Below, one piece after another: positions 48,049 to 57,734 of a DNA stretch of 64,000 nucleotides (position 1 is the first letter of the stretch; every line of letters begins with the position of its first letter). The notes beneath the pieces are model-generated. The model made no database searches, was not told the origin of the DNA, and saw only the letters and a program-made list of their open reading frames with translations. The position numbers were made by a program, and so were the translations under genes. The DNA comes from Gordonia insulae (lineage in GTDB: Bacteria; Actinomycetota; Actinomycetes; Mycobacteriales; Mycobacteriaceae). The stretch is taken from assembly GCF_003855095.1 (NCBI RefSeq), contig NZ_CP033972.1, positions 186,001 to 250,000 on the forward strand, given 5' to 3'.

Positions 48049-48168
48049 CGAGGTACCCTTTCGCCGTTCGGTTCTCCCAGAGATCGTAGACCCGGCTCCC
48101 CGCCCGCCGTGGGCGCATCCTGAGAGGTCTCTGTCCCGGCGTCGGCCGAGTATGTGAAGCTAGTGGTC

Positions 48169-48585
48169 GTGACGAGTATTCAGGTGGCCGATGAGACCTT
48201 CGTGGCCGCCGCACCGTCGTTGGTGGCCGAGGTGATCGGCGATCGGGGCAACTGGCGACGCTGGTGGCCCGATCTCGATCTGGCCGTGACCGAGGACCGG
48301 GGGGCGCAGGGGGTGCGATGGCGGGTCGACGGCCCACTCACGGGCACGATGGAGATCTGGTGTGAGGCGGTGATGGACGGATTCGTGCTCCACTACTTCC
48401 TGCATGCGGAACCGACGCGACAGCTCGCCGGTGCGCGTGCACTCGCCGACGCCAACCGCGACCGGCGCGCGGCGGGCAAGTCGATGTCGTTCGAGGTGAA
48501 GGACCGACTCGAGGCGGGGCGACCGGTCGGCGGTCCCGCCGTCACCGACGACCGCGCCGACGACGCGCAACGGACGGTGGTGTGA
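48169..48585 (+). CDS. SRPBCC (polyketide cyclase/START-like) protein 1
   Basis: This 138-aa protein of the SRPBCC fold starts VTSIQVADETFVAAAPSLVAEV, and the helix that follows (DRGNWRRWWPDLDLAVTED) shapes the ligand cavity. Such proteins bind hydrophobic ligands. It equals Rv2186c in place. The GTG at 48169 is preferred; GTG 48154 is possible. Its stop overlaps the next start (TGATG), giving a pair of SRPBCC genes between fadD15 and the ArsA-like gene. Confidence 0.8.
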   Translation: MTSIQVADETFVAAAPSLVAEVIGDRGNWRRWWPDLDLAVTEDRGAQGVRWRVDGPLTGTMEIWCEAVMDGFVLHYFLHAEPTRQLAGARALADANRDRRAAGKSMSFEVKDRLEAGRPVGGPAVTDDRADDAQRTVV

Positions 48586-49022
48586 TGGCCGACCGTACCG
48601 AGCGGACCATCGTGATGAACGCCGACGCCGCCGACATCATGGCCGTGATCGCCGATTTCGAGAATTATCCGGAGTGGGTCTCGGCGGCCCGCGACGTCGA
48701 GGTCACCGAATCCGGCCCGGACGGACGTCCGCGTGAGGTCCGGTTCGTCCTGGACGCCGGGGTCCTGCAGGACACCTATGTGCTGGCCTATGACTGGGAC
48801 CCTGACGGCCGGTCGGTGTCGTGGCATCTCGTGAGCAGCGACCTGCAGCGTGATCAGCGTGGACGTTATGTTCTCTCGCAGCAGGTTCCGGGGTCGACAA
48901 AGGTGACCTACGAATTGATGGTCGACCTGGTGGTGCCGATGATCGGCCAGCTGAAACGTCGAGCCGAGAAGGCGATCACCGAGGCGGCCCTGAACGACCT
49001 GAAGAAGAGGGTCGAAGACTGA
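48585..49022 (+). CDS. SRPBCC (polyketide cyclase/START-like) protein 2
   Basis: This 145-aa protein starts MADRTERTIVMNADAADIMAVIADFENYPEW, a clear cyclase/dehydrase SRPBCC start, and ends with the long C-terminal helix (LKRRAEKAITEAALNDLKKRV) that covers the cavity. It matches Rv2185c. Binding of a lipid or polyprenyl ligand is plausible given the envelope neighbours. The ATG at 48585 overlaps the previous stop; the GTG at 48582 just before it is the alternative. Confidence 0.88.
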   Translation: MADRTERTIVMNADAADIMAVIADFENYPEWVSAARDVEVTESGPDGRPREVRFVLDAGVLQDTYVLAYDWDPDGRSVSWHLVSSDLQRDQRGRYVLSQQVPGSTKVTYELMVDLVVPMIGQLKRRAEKAITEAALNDLKKRVED

Positions 49023-49042
49023 TCGATCTCACGCCCATCCAT

Positions 49043-50281
49043 GTGGTGATCGGGCCGGGCGGTACCGGGGTCTCGGTGACCGCGGCCTCGGCCGCCCTGG
49101 GCCGGTCCGGCGCCCGCCGCACCGGCGGTACCCGTGATGCCGCCCGCAGCGGATCCCCCGTGACCGCGAACGACCGGGACACCCTGCTGATCACCATCGA
49201 CAGGCACGCGCCGACGGCCGCCCTGCTCGGGGTGTACCGCCAGCCGGACGAACCGGTGATGGTCTCGTCGCGACTGCATCTGTTGTCGCTGGATCGTCTC
49301 GAGTTGCTCGAACGCACGTGGTCGGAGTTCACGTCCGTGCTGTCGGAGACGTTGTCCCGGTCGAAGGTGACGTTGCCCGGCCTCGGTGCGGTGGCCGACA
49401 TCGCGGCAGGGGAGATCGCCACCCTGCCCGGGGTGGAGGACTTCCTCGTGCTGCGTCGCATCCGGGACGAGGCGATCAGCGGGCAGTGGCGACGCATCGT
49501 CGTGGACGTATCCGGACTCGGCGACCCCTTCGAGTTCCTACGCGCGTCGTCGGTGCTCAGCCAGACGTTGAATCGGTTGTGGCCCAGACATCGTCGCCTC
49601 GCAGCGGCATCCGAGCGACCGATGCTGGCGCAGCTGACCGGTGCCGTGGACGCGATCGACCGCGACTGTGTGGACATCACCGAGTTGGTGACAGATCCAC
49701 ACGTCGTCGCGGTACACGTGGTCGTCGGTGTCGACGATCGCGGCGAGCGACTGCTGCCGCATTTCCTCGCGACCGCCGACGTGATGGGCCTGGCATTGCG
49801 CTCTGTGGTGGTCAACCGCGGTGTCGGCGCCGACCGAGCGCACTCCGGATGCGAGGAGCGCGTCGCCCGCCTACGGTCGGTGGTGCAGGCCGACGGCGCC
49901 GACGTCGAGTGCACGGAGATACACCTGCTCGACGACGCGATCGATCGTGCGGCCCGGCTGCGCAAGCTCGGTGTCGGTCTACCGGCACCCAACGGTCGCT
50001 CGTACGGGTCCGGGGCGGCGCAGCTGACCGAGACGGCGGACAGCGGCGTCGGCACGTCCAGGGCATACGAACTCACCTGGCGGCAGCGGCTTCCGGACCC
50101 GGACGGCCTGCAGTTGGGCCGGTCCGGTGACGACCTGCTCGTCACCGTCGGCGGGTTCCGCCACCCGGTGCGCCTGCCGTCGGTGCTGCGACGCTGCGTC
50201 GTCGTCGACGCGGCGTGGGATGGCGTCCATCTCACCATCGGCTTCGTGCCGGACCCCGGCCTCTGGCCGCAGAGCCGCTGA
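49043..50281 (+). CDS. ArsA/MinD-like protein with a degenerate P-loop
   Basis: This 412-aa protein begins VVIGPGGTGVSVTAASAAL in the place of the ArsA deviant Walker A (GKGGVGKT), but both lysines are missing (Pro and Val instead). A C-terminal part (LRVTVGGFRHPVRLPSVLRR in related words) resembles the small domain of ArsA-type ATPases. It corresponds to the Rv2184c family. It may bind nucleotide weakly or be a structural pseudo-ATPase. The start is GTG 49043 or 49046; it lies 20 nt after the SRPBCC gene and before a DUF-like gene in the same direction. Confidence 0.72.
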   Translation: MVIGPGGTGVSVTAASAALGRSGARRTGGTRDAARSGSPVTANDRDTLLITIDRHAPTAALLGVYRQPDEPVMVSSRLHLLSLDRLELLERTWSEFTSVLSETLSRSKVTLPGLGAVADIAAGEIATLPGVEDFLVLRRIRDEAISGQWRRIVVDVSGLGDPFEFLRASSVLSQTLNRLWPRHRRLAAASERPMLAQLTGAVDAIDRDCVDITELVTDPHVVAVHVVVGVDDRGERLLPHFLATADVMGLALRSVVVNRGVGADRAHSGCEERVARLRSVVQADGADVECTEIHLLDDAIDRAARLRKLGVGLPAPNGRSYGSGAAQLTETADSGVGTSRAYELTWRQRLPDPDGLQLGRSGDDLLVTVGGFRHPVRLPSVLRRCVVVDAAWDGVHLTIGFVPDPGLWPQSR

Positions 50282-50333
50282 CGGCACCGGACCGCGTACA
50301 CTACTGCCGGACCCGGACAGGAGAGTTGCCCAG

Positions 50334-50753
50334 ATGACCTCGGACGACACGACCGGACCTGGCGACGACGACAACGTCGCAGGCCACGAGCGGGGCGCCA
50401 CCGGCGACCCGGTGCGGGACTTCCTGCTCGGCGTGGCCACCCAGATCGATCAACTCGCCGCCGTGTTCGGCGGTACCGGCCAGCGCGGTGCGGCCAACGG
50501 ATTCTCGGTCGACACCGCCGCCCTCGGTGACCTCTCCGGTGAGATCACCACCCTGATCACCGAGATCGGCGACCTGCTGGCGCGGCTGATCGCGGCACTG
50601 ATCGCGGTCCTCGAGGCGATGGCCGGCGTACTCCGATCGGGACCAGCAACCGCCCCCGACGGCACCCCGCACTACCAGCCGATCTCGGTCCGGATCGACG
50701 TCACCGACCCGTCGTCGGCCACCCGACGACGGCAGCCCGAAGGCGAGAACTGA
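50334..50753 (+). CDS. Conserved hypothetical protein (Rv2183c-like position)
   Basis: This 139-aa protein has an acidic N-terminus and an amphipathic, Leu/Ile/Ala-rich middle (TTLITEIGDLLARLIAALIAVLEAM, about residues 70-95). The middle could form a coiled coil or a membrane-associated helix; the tail is polar (RRRQPEGEN). The ATG follows AGGAG. The stop overlaps the ROK kinase ATG as TGATG. Function is unknown; the context suggests the PIM/LAM region rather than sugar use. Confidence 0.7.
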   Translation: MTSDDTTGPGDDDNVAGHERGATGDPVRDFLLGVATQIDQLAAVFGGTGQRGAANGFSVDTAALGDLSGEITTLITEIGDLLARLIAALIAVLEAMAGVLRSGPATAPDGTPHYQPISVRIDVTDPSSATRRRQPEGEN

Positions 50754-51736
50754 TGCCGGACTTGACGATCGGCATCGACATCGGGGGCACCAGCGTGCGC
50801 GCATCGGTCGTCGACGACCACGGCGCCATGCTGGACACGCTGCGTGCGGCGACCCCGCCGACCGCGAACGCCCTCGAACACTGCCTGGACCGGCTGGTCG
50901 GGGAACTGACGTCGCGATGGGCCGCGAAGGCGGTCGGCCTGGCCATCGCCGGATTCCTCACCCCGGACCGTCGGGTCATCCGATTCGCCCCGCATCTGCC
51001 GTGGCGCGAGGCCGCGGTGGCGGAGGAGATGACCGCCCGCATCGGCATCCCGGTGTTCGCCGAACACGACGCGAACGCCGCTGCGGTGGCCGAATGGCGG
51101 TTCGGTGCGGCCGCCCGCGGCAAGAACTCGCTGGTCCTGGCGATCGGTACCGGGATCGGTGCCGGTCTGCTGCTCGACGGCGAGATCTACCGCGGCAGCT
51201 TCGGCGTCGCGCCAGAACTCGGGCATCTCACGGTGGTACCGGGCGGGCGGGTGTGTTCCTGCGGAAAGCTCGGCTGCTGGGAAAGGTACTGCAGCGGAAC
51301 GGCTCTGGTGGATACGGTGCTCGAGTTGCTGGCCGACGGCGACTGGGGCCGCAGTCAGCTGGCCGCCGATGTCGCGGCCGATCCCGGCTCGCTCACCGGC
51401 CGTCGCGTGGCCGGTGCGGCCGCGGACGGGGACGCGGTCGCGCTCGCGGCGTTCGCCCAGTTCGCCGCGTCACTCGGTCAGGGGCTGGCCATGATCGCCG
51501 ACATCTTCGATCCCGACCTGATCGTGCTGGCCGGGGGCGTCGGCGCGGCGTCGGGGCTGTTCCTCGACGAGGCCCGCGAGCACTACGCGCGCCTCGTGAC
51601 CGGCGCCGGACACCGTCAACTCGCCCGGATCCGCGGCACGCAGCTCGGCGAGAGCGCCGGCGTGGTCGGCGCGGCTGAAGTTGCGCGGCAAGGAATCAGA
51701 GCGGCGATCGAACGCAATGTGCTCACCGAGACCTGA
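50753..51736 (+). CDS. ROK-family sugar kinase, probable glucokinase
   Basis: This 327-aa cytosolic kinase has the phosphate motif GIDIGGTSVRASVVDDHG, the catalytic Asp in FAEHDANAAAVAE, VLAIGTGIGAGLLLDG, and the ROK zinc motif CSCGKLGCWE within a longer ROK signature. It probably makes glucose 6-phosphate using ATP; a polyphosphate-type kinase is less likely. No helix-turn-helix is present, so it is not a ROK repressor. It is embedded in the PIM/LAM gene block by overlap with the preceding gene. Confidence 0.9.
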   Translation: MPDLTIGIDIGGTSVRASVVDDHGAMLDTLRAATPPTANALEHCLDRLVGELTSRWAAKAVGLAIAGFLTPDRRVIRFAPHLPWREAAVAEEMTARIGIPVFAEHDANAAAVAEWRFGAAARGKNSLVLAIGTGIGAGLLLDGEIYRGSFGVAPELGHLTVVPGGRVCSCGKLGCWERYCSGTALVDTVLELLADGDWGRSQLAADVAADPGSLTGRRVAGAAADGDAVALAAFAQFAASLGQGLAMIADIFDPDLIVLAGGVGAASGLFLDEAREHYARLVTGAGHRQLARIRGTQLGESAGVVGAAEVARQGIRAAIERNVLTET

Positions 51737-51833
51737 ACAGGTCCGTATCGTTTTCTGCGGGTAAGGTCTGTGACGAGGTCGACTTCGGTGTGACGGCCGG
51801 AGACAAGTGGTGGCGGCGAGTACGGAGTCTTCG

Positions 51834-52550
51834 ATGTGGTACTACACGTTCAAATACGTTCTGCTGGGACCATTGCTCCGCCTCATCGGCCGGCCGACGG
51901 TCGAGGGCCTGGAGAACATCCCCACACGTGGCCCGGCGATCCTGGCCAGCAATCACCTCGCCGTGATGGACAGCTTCTACCTGCCGCTGATGATCCGCCG
52001 GCGCATCTACTTCCTGGCGAAGGCCGAGTACTTCACCGGCACCGGTCCCAAGGGCGCGTTCCAGCGGTGGTTCTTCTCCGCGGTCGGTCAGATCCCCATC
52101 GACCGTTCGGGGGCGGAGGCCGCGGCGGGCGCCCTGATCTCCGCGCGGCGTCAGCTCGAGGCCGGTGAGCTGATGGGCATGTACCCCGAGGGGACCCGCT
52201 CGCCGGACGGTCGGCTGTACAAGGGCAAGACCGGACTCGCCCGGATCGCGCTCGACACCGGTGTACCGGTCATCCCGGTCGCGATGATCAACACCGAGAA
52301 ACTCAACCCGCCCGGATCGGTGATCCCGCGTCCGGCACGGATCGTCGTGAAGATCGGCAAACCGCTCAACTTCGCCCGTTACGAGGGCATGCAGGGAAAC
52401 CGATTCATCGAGCGTGCGATCACCGACGAGATCATGTACGAGCTGATGCAGCTGTCGGGTCAGCAGTACGTCGACATCTACGCGGCCTCGCTGAAGAACA
52501 AGGAGCCCAAGGCGGATTCCGAAGCGGCCACGCCCGCTTCGGCCGCCTGA
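51834..52550 (+). CDS. 1-acyl-glycerol-3-phosphate-type acyltransferase (PlsC family)
   Basis: This 238-aa membrane-bound acyltransferase has the HX4D catalytic motif in SNHLAVMDSFYLP and the substrate block MYPEGTRSPDGRLYKGKTG. The family transfers acyl-CoA to lysophosphatidate or related acceptors; the place (Rv2182c) beside mannosyltransferases leaves PIM acylation possible. The ATG at 51834 follows CGGAG; a GTG 27 nt upstream is possible. Confidence 0.9.
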   Translation: MWYYTFKYVLLGPLLRLIGRPTVEGLENIPTRGPAILASNHLAVMDSFYLPLMIRRRIYFLAKAEYFTGTGPKGAFQRWFFSAVGQIPIDRSGAEAAAGALISARRQLEAGELMGMYPEGTRSPDGRLYKGKTGLARIALDTGVPVIPVAMINTEKLNPPGSVIPRPARIVVKIGKPLNFARYEGMQGNRFIERAITDEIMYELMQLSGQQYVDIYAASLKNKEPKADSEAATPASAA

Positions 52551-52591
52551 CCACGGCTGGGCGTCCCCGCCGGGACTCCGGCCGACGGCCG

Positions 52592-53944
52592 TCAGGGTGC
52601 CTGCGCGCCGGCCATCGCCGGTCGGGCGCCGGTGGTGCCGGTACCGGTGACCGGGGGCGGTAGCAGCCACACCACCAGGAGCACCGCGAGACCCCACAGC
52701 GTGTAGGAGTTGCCGATCAGATGGTCGACGGCCGACCACTGGCGGACCGCGGGCGACAGGAATTGGAACGGGCCGAGGGCGAAGATCACGAGCCCGGCGA
52801 CGGCCAATGCGGTGTAGGCGGTTCGGACGCGACGATCGACGCTGCGCGCCGCGATGACCGCGGCGGCCAGGATCATCGGGATCGACCACACCCAGTGATG
52901 TGCCCACGATGTCGGGGAGACCAGCAATCCCCACACCGCGACGACGCACGTGATCAGCACCGTGGCGACGCCGGCCGCCGGATCGTCCGACGACGGACTG
53001 CGCAGCGACGCGAATGCGCTCACCGGTCGACAGGCGTGCACGGCCGCGAAGGCCAACAGGGTGACCACGAGCGAGCTCAGCACCCAGAGCAGTTGCTGCG
53101 CCGACTCGGAATGCGGCACGAGACGAATCCACATCGCGTTGAGGTTCTGGTTGATCCGACCGGCGGGGTCGCCGATCCGGGTCGTGTGGAACAAGGTGTG
53201 CGTCCAGTAGTCGAGCGAATCCGCCGGCAGCCAGACCCAGGCGAGTGCGCCGGCGCCGAGGAAGGCGCCTACGGCGGCCACCGCCCGCCGCCACTGCCGG
53301 GCGGCCAGGAAGACCGCCACGAAGACGAACGGCGTCAACTTCACGGCGGCGGCGATGCCGGTCAGCACCCCGCCGAACGGTGCGGCCGGGGTCGCGCGGC
53401 CGCGACCGATCACGAAGATGTCGACGACGATCATCGTCATCAGGATGATGTTGATCTGGCCGAACCCGAGCGTCATCCAGAGCGGGTTGAGCCACACCGC
53501 GCCCGCACCGATCAGCAGCGCCGTCCACCAGCGATTGGCGCCGGTGCCGACACCCAGGACGCCCAACAGGATGTGCAGGACGACGATCGTCAGCACCACG
53601 GTGAGCACCGAGATGAGCAGCCCGGCGACGTCGAGTCCGAGTGCGCCCAGCGGGACGAACCCGATCGCGGCGAACGGGGGATAGGTGAACGGCAGCCAGA
53701 TCCCGTCGCTGGTGAACGGCATCGAGCCGTCCGCGTAGAGGCTCTGACCGTGCTGCCAGATCTGCGCCCCGAGGCGATAGACGTCCAGGTCGATACGGGT
53801 GCGGGTACCGAAACTCGACGTGAACGGGATGCCGACGATCTGCAGCGTGACCGACGCCGCGAACACGACGGCGATGGCGGCACGGGCCCGTCTCGACGGC
53901 GCCCATCGTCGCAGCCGGGTGTCGGCCTCGGTGAGGTAAGACAT
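52592..53944 (-). CDS. GT87 alpha-(1->2) mannosyltransferase (Rv2181-type)
   Basis: This 450-aa polytopic GT-C enzyme uses decaprenyl-phospho-mannose on the outer face of the membrane. It has about ten hydrophobic helices and an early periplasmic loop (RTRIDLDVYRLG) with the acidic residues typical of the GT87 active site. In mycobacteria the Rv2181 enzyme adds alpha-1,2 mannose branches to lipomannan and lipoarabinomannan. It is convergent with the acyltransferase gene and divergent from the RNase AS gene. Confidence 0.88.
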   Translation of the reverse strand: MSYLTEADTRLRRWAPSRRARAAIAVVFAASVTLQIVGIPFTSSFGTRTRIDLDVYRLGAQIWQHGQSLYADGSMPFTSDGIWLPFTYPPFAAIGFVPLGALGLDVAGLLISVLTVVLTIVVLHILLGVLGVGTGANRWWTALLIGAGAVWLNPLWMTLGFGQINIILMTMIVVDIFVIGRGRATPAAPFGGVLTGIAAAVKLTPFVFVAVFLAARQWRRAVAAVGAFLGAGALAWVWLPADSLDYWTHTLFHTTRIGDPAGRINQNLNAMWIRLVPHSESAQQLLWVLSSLVVTLLAFAAVHACRPVSAFASLRSPSSDDPAAGVATVLITCVVAVWGLLVSPTSWAHHWVWSIPMILAAAVIAARSVDRRVRTAYTALAVAGLVIFALGPFQFLSPAVRQWSAVDHLIGNSYTLWGLAVLLVVWLLPPPVTGTGTTGARPAMAGAQAP

Positions 53945-53989
53945 GGTCTCGGCGGTTCTCCGCTCGCGGGGGTGTGAATACTGGTGGGT

Positions 53990-54484
53990 ATGCGGTTCTT
54001 CTACGACTCGGAGTTTATCGAGGACGGCACCACCATCGAGTTGGTCTCGATCGGTGTCGTCGCCGAGGACGGTCGTGAATTCTACGCGGTGTCCACCGAG
54101 TTCGATCCGGGGCGGGCCGGTGAATGGGTGCGCACGAACGTGCTGCCCAAGTTACCGTCACCCTCGTCGTCGTCCTGGCGCAGCCGTCGGCGGATACGCG
54201 ACGACCTCCTCGCGTTCCTCACCGAGACCGGCGACGAGGTCGAACTCTGGGCCTGGGTCGGCGCCTATGACCACGTCGTCCTCTGTCAGCTGTGGGGTCC
54301 GATGACCGAATTGCCGCGGGTCATGCCCCGGTTCACCCGGGAGTTGCGTCAGCATTGGGAGGCGGCCGGACGGCCCACCCTGCCGCCGTCGCCCAAGGAC
54401 GCCCACGACGCGTTGTCCGACGCCCGGCACAACTGGCGGAAGTGGCAGGCGATCGAGGCCGCACGCGCGTCGTCGCCGCGCTGA
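53990..54484 (+). CDS. RNase AS-type 3'-5' exoribonuclease (Rv2179c-like)
   Basis: This 164-aa DEDDh exoribonuclease starts MRFFYDSEFIEDGTTIELVS (catalytic Asp and Glu), followed by EVELWAWVGAYDHVVLCQLWG and the C-terminal DALSDARHNW with Asp. The mycobacterial homologue prefers adenylate-rich 3' tails. The ATG at 53990 is chosen over GTG 53984 because an AATACT -10-like element lies 7 nt upstream and family members begin at this Met. Confidence 0.9.
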   Translation: MRFFYDSEFIEDGTTIELVSIGVVAEDGREFYAVSTEFDPGRAGEWVRTNVLPKLPSPSSSSWRSRRRIRDDLLAFLTETGDEVELWAWVGAYDHVVLCQLWGPMTELPRVMPRFTRELRQHWEAAGRPTLPPSPKDAHDALSDARHNWRKWQAIEAARASSPR

Positions 54485-55963
<1,479 letters not shown>

Positions 55964-56015
55964 GTCCTTCGCCGCTCCGTCGTTCTCCCGGCAAGCGCGC
56001 GCACGGGTGAGCGAC

Positions 56016-57230
56016 TCAGCTCAAGTAGGTCTGTCCCACCCACCAGCCGACCGCGCCGATCGCGGCGGCGAGGACCAGGACAGCCAGGATCCAGAGCAAC
56101 GCGCGTACCGCGCCGCCCTCGTCGGGCTCCACCGTGCTCACGTGCCGGTCGTCGCGACGGCGGTCGGTCGCCGCCGTGGCCGGACGTGCGACCTGTGACG
56201 GCGCGCCGGCGGGGACGGGCGCGACCGGCGCACCGGTCCCCGGGGTCATGCCGGGCCGGGACTGGACACGGGTGTGGTCGGGCACCGGCGCGGGCGGGGG
56301 TACCGCGCCGGGATGCGCTCCGCGTAGTCGTGCCATCGTCTCCCGCTCGGCCGATCGTCGCGGCGCGGGCACGGTGAACGGGGGGAGCTCGAGGTCGTCG
56401 GCGGCCGCGAGCAGCGCGCGCCGCATGTCGAATCCGTCGGCGTATCGGTCGCCGGGCTCGCGTTCGGTTGCGCGCAGGACGATCTCGTCGAACTCCTCGG
56501 GGACGCCGTCGACGACGTCCCCGGGTGCCGGGACGTCGTAGCTGAGTCGTTGGTAGGCGAGTGCCAGCGGCGTATCGCCACGGAAAGGGGTTCGGCCGGT
56601 GAGCAATTCGAACAGCATCACGCCCATCGAATAGACGTCGCTGCGGGCGTCCGCGTCGCCGGCCTCCACCTGCTCGGGCGACAGGTAGGCGGCGGTCCCC
56701 AGAATGACACTCGCCGAGGTCACCCCCGCCTCCGCCACGGCGCGGACGAGCCCGAAGTCGGCGACCTTCACCTCGCCGACCTCGGAGATCAAGACGTTCT
56801 CCGGCTTCACGTCCCGATGGACGAGTCCCGCGGCATGCGCGGTGCCGAGTCCGCCGAGCACCGGATCGGCGACAGCGGTGACCGCGTGCGGCGGCATCGG
56901 TCCCCGTTCCCGCAGCAGTTCGCGCAGACTCCCGCCCTCGACGAGTTCCATCACCAGGAACGCGATGCCGTCGTCGATGCCCTGGTCGTACACCGCGACC
57001 AGGCCCGGATGCTTGAGACCGGCGACCGCTCGCGCCTCGAACTCGAACCGCCGCAGGAACTGCGGATCGCCGCTGTAGCGGGCGTCCATCACCTTGATCG
57101 CCACCGAGCGCCCCAGCCGGAGGTCGACACCGAGGTAGACCGCCGACATCCCGCCGCGCGCGATCGGCGCGTCGATCCGGTAGCGACCCTCGAGGGTCGA
57201 GCCCAGAAGGGTGTCCGCGGGAGGTCTCAC
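56016..57230 (-). CDS. pknL: Serine/threonine protein kinase PknL
   Basis: This 404-aa membrane kinase has a cytoplasmic Hanks-type kinase domain (about residues 15-280): Gly-rich loop ARGGMSAVYLG, Lys46 in AIKVM, HRDVKPENVL with Asp140, and DFG at 158-160. It also has a Pro/Ala-rich juxtamembrane linker, one transmembrane helix (about 376-398) and almost no outer part, so it lacks PASTA sensors. This equals M. tuberculosis PknL. The GTG at 57230 is supported by a -10 box TAGATT 7 nt upstream. Its likely substrate is the divergent neighbour gene product. Confidence 0.95.
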   Translation of the reverse strand: MRPPADTLLGSTLEGRYRIDAPIARGGMSAVYLGVDLRLGRSVAIKVMDARYSGDPQFLRRFEFEARAVAGLKHPGLVAVYDQGIDDGIAFLVMELVEGGSLRELLRERGPMPPHAVTAVADPVLGGLGTAHAAGLVHRDVKPENVLISEVGEVKVADFGLVRAVAEAGVTSASVILGTAAYLSPEQVEAGDADARSDVYSMGVMLFELLTGRTPFRGDTPLALAYQRLSYDVPAPGDVVDGVPEEFDEIVLRATEREPGDRYADGFDMRRALLAAADDLELPPFTVPAPRRSAERETMARLRGAHPGAVPPPAPVPDHTRVQSRPGMTPGTGAPVAPVPAGAPSQVARPATAATDRRRDDRHVSTVEPDEGGAVRALLWILAVLVLAAAIGAVGWWVGQTYLS

Positions 57231-57237
57231 GACGCCG

Positions 57238-57243
57238 AATCTA
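57238..57243 (-). promoter_or_regulatory. -10 box TAGATT, leaderless pknL
   Basis: Minus-strand TAGATT lies 7 nt before the GTG at 57230. Confidence 0.6.
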
Positions 57244-57334
57244 CCGGGCGAGGTCGCTCCGGCGGGTGATCGACCCGGGGACGTGGCGAGCAGGCCACCC
57301 GACCCAACCGCGGCCGTGGCGGTCGCCGAGCCGG

Positions 57335-57340
57335 TACGCT
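57335..57340 (+). promoter_or_regulatory. -10 box TACGCT, leaderless Rv2175c-like gene
   Basis: TACGCT lies 7 nt before the GTG at 57348, so pknL and its likely substrate gene have back-to-back leaderless promoters. Confidence 0.6.
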
Positions 57341-57347
57341 CTGCGGT

Positions 57348-57713
57348 GTGGGTTCACTACCGCTGTCCGAAGACAGTCTCCCGCCCGACCTCGACACGCT
57401 GACGATCGATGAGGTCTCCCGCCGATTGCGGGTGTCCTCCAACCGGGTACGCACGCTCATCCATGAACACCAGTTGCTGGCGGTGTCGCGTGGCGGCGCG
57501 CCTGCGGTACCCGCGGTCTTCTTCGACGACCTGGGCATCGTCAAGCATTTCACCGGACTCGTCGAGGTGTTGTTCGACGGTGGCTACACGCGCGACGAGA
57601 TCATGGAGTGGCTGTTCACCGTCCAGGACGACCTCGAGATGTATCCGGCGCAGGCGCTGCACACACATTCCGCGCGCGAGGTCATCCGTCGGGCCCAGGC
57701 GCAGGCGTTCTGA
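57348..57713 (+). CDS. Winged-helix DNA-binding protein, Rv2175c-type PknL substrate
   Basis: This 121-aa protein has an N-terminal winged helix-turn-helix (LTIDEVSRRLRVSSNRVRTL, about residues 16-35) and a helical C-terminal part (FTGLVEVLFDGGYTRDEIM). In M. tuberculosis, Rv2175c binds DNA and is phosphorylated by PknL, which weakens binding; the same divergent pairing is present here. The protein is shorter than Rv2175c (about 146 aa), lacking most of its N-terminal tail, where the phosphorylated Thr lies; Thr residues at the start here could substitute. Confidence 0.88.
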   Translation: MGSLPLSEDSLPPDLDTLTIDEVSRRLRVSSNRVRTLIHEHQLLAVSRGGAPAVPAVFFDDLGIVKHFTGLVEVLFDGGYTRDEIMEWLFTVQDDLEMYPAQALHTHSAREVIRRAQAQAF

Positions 57714-57734
57714 CCGCCCGCCGGCGGAATCCGT

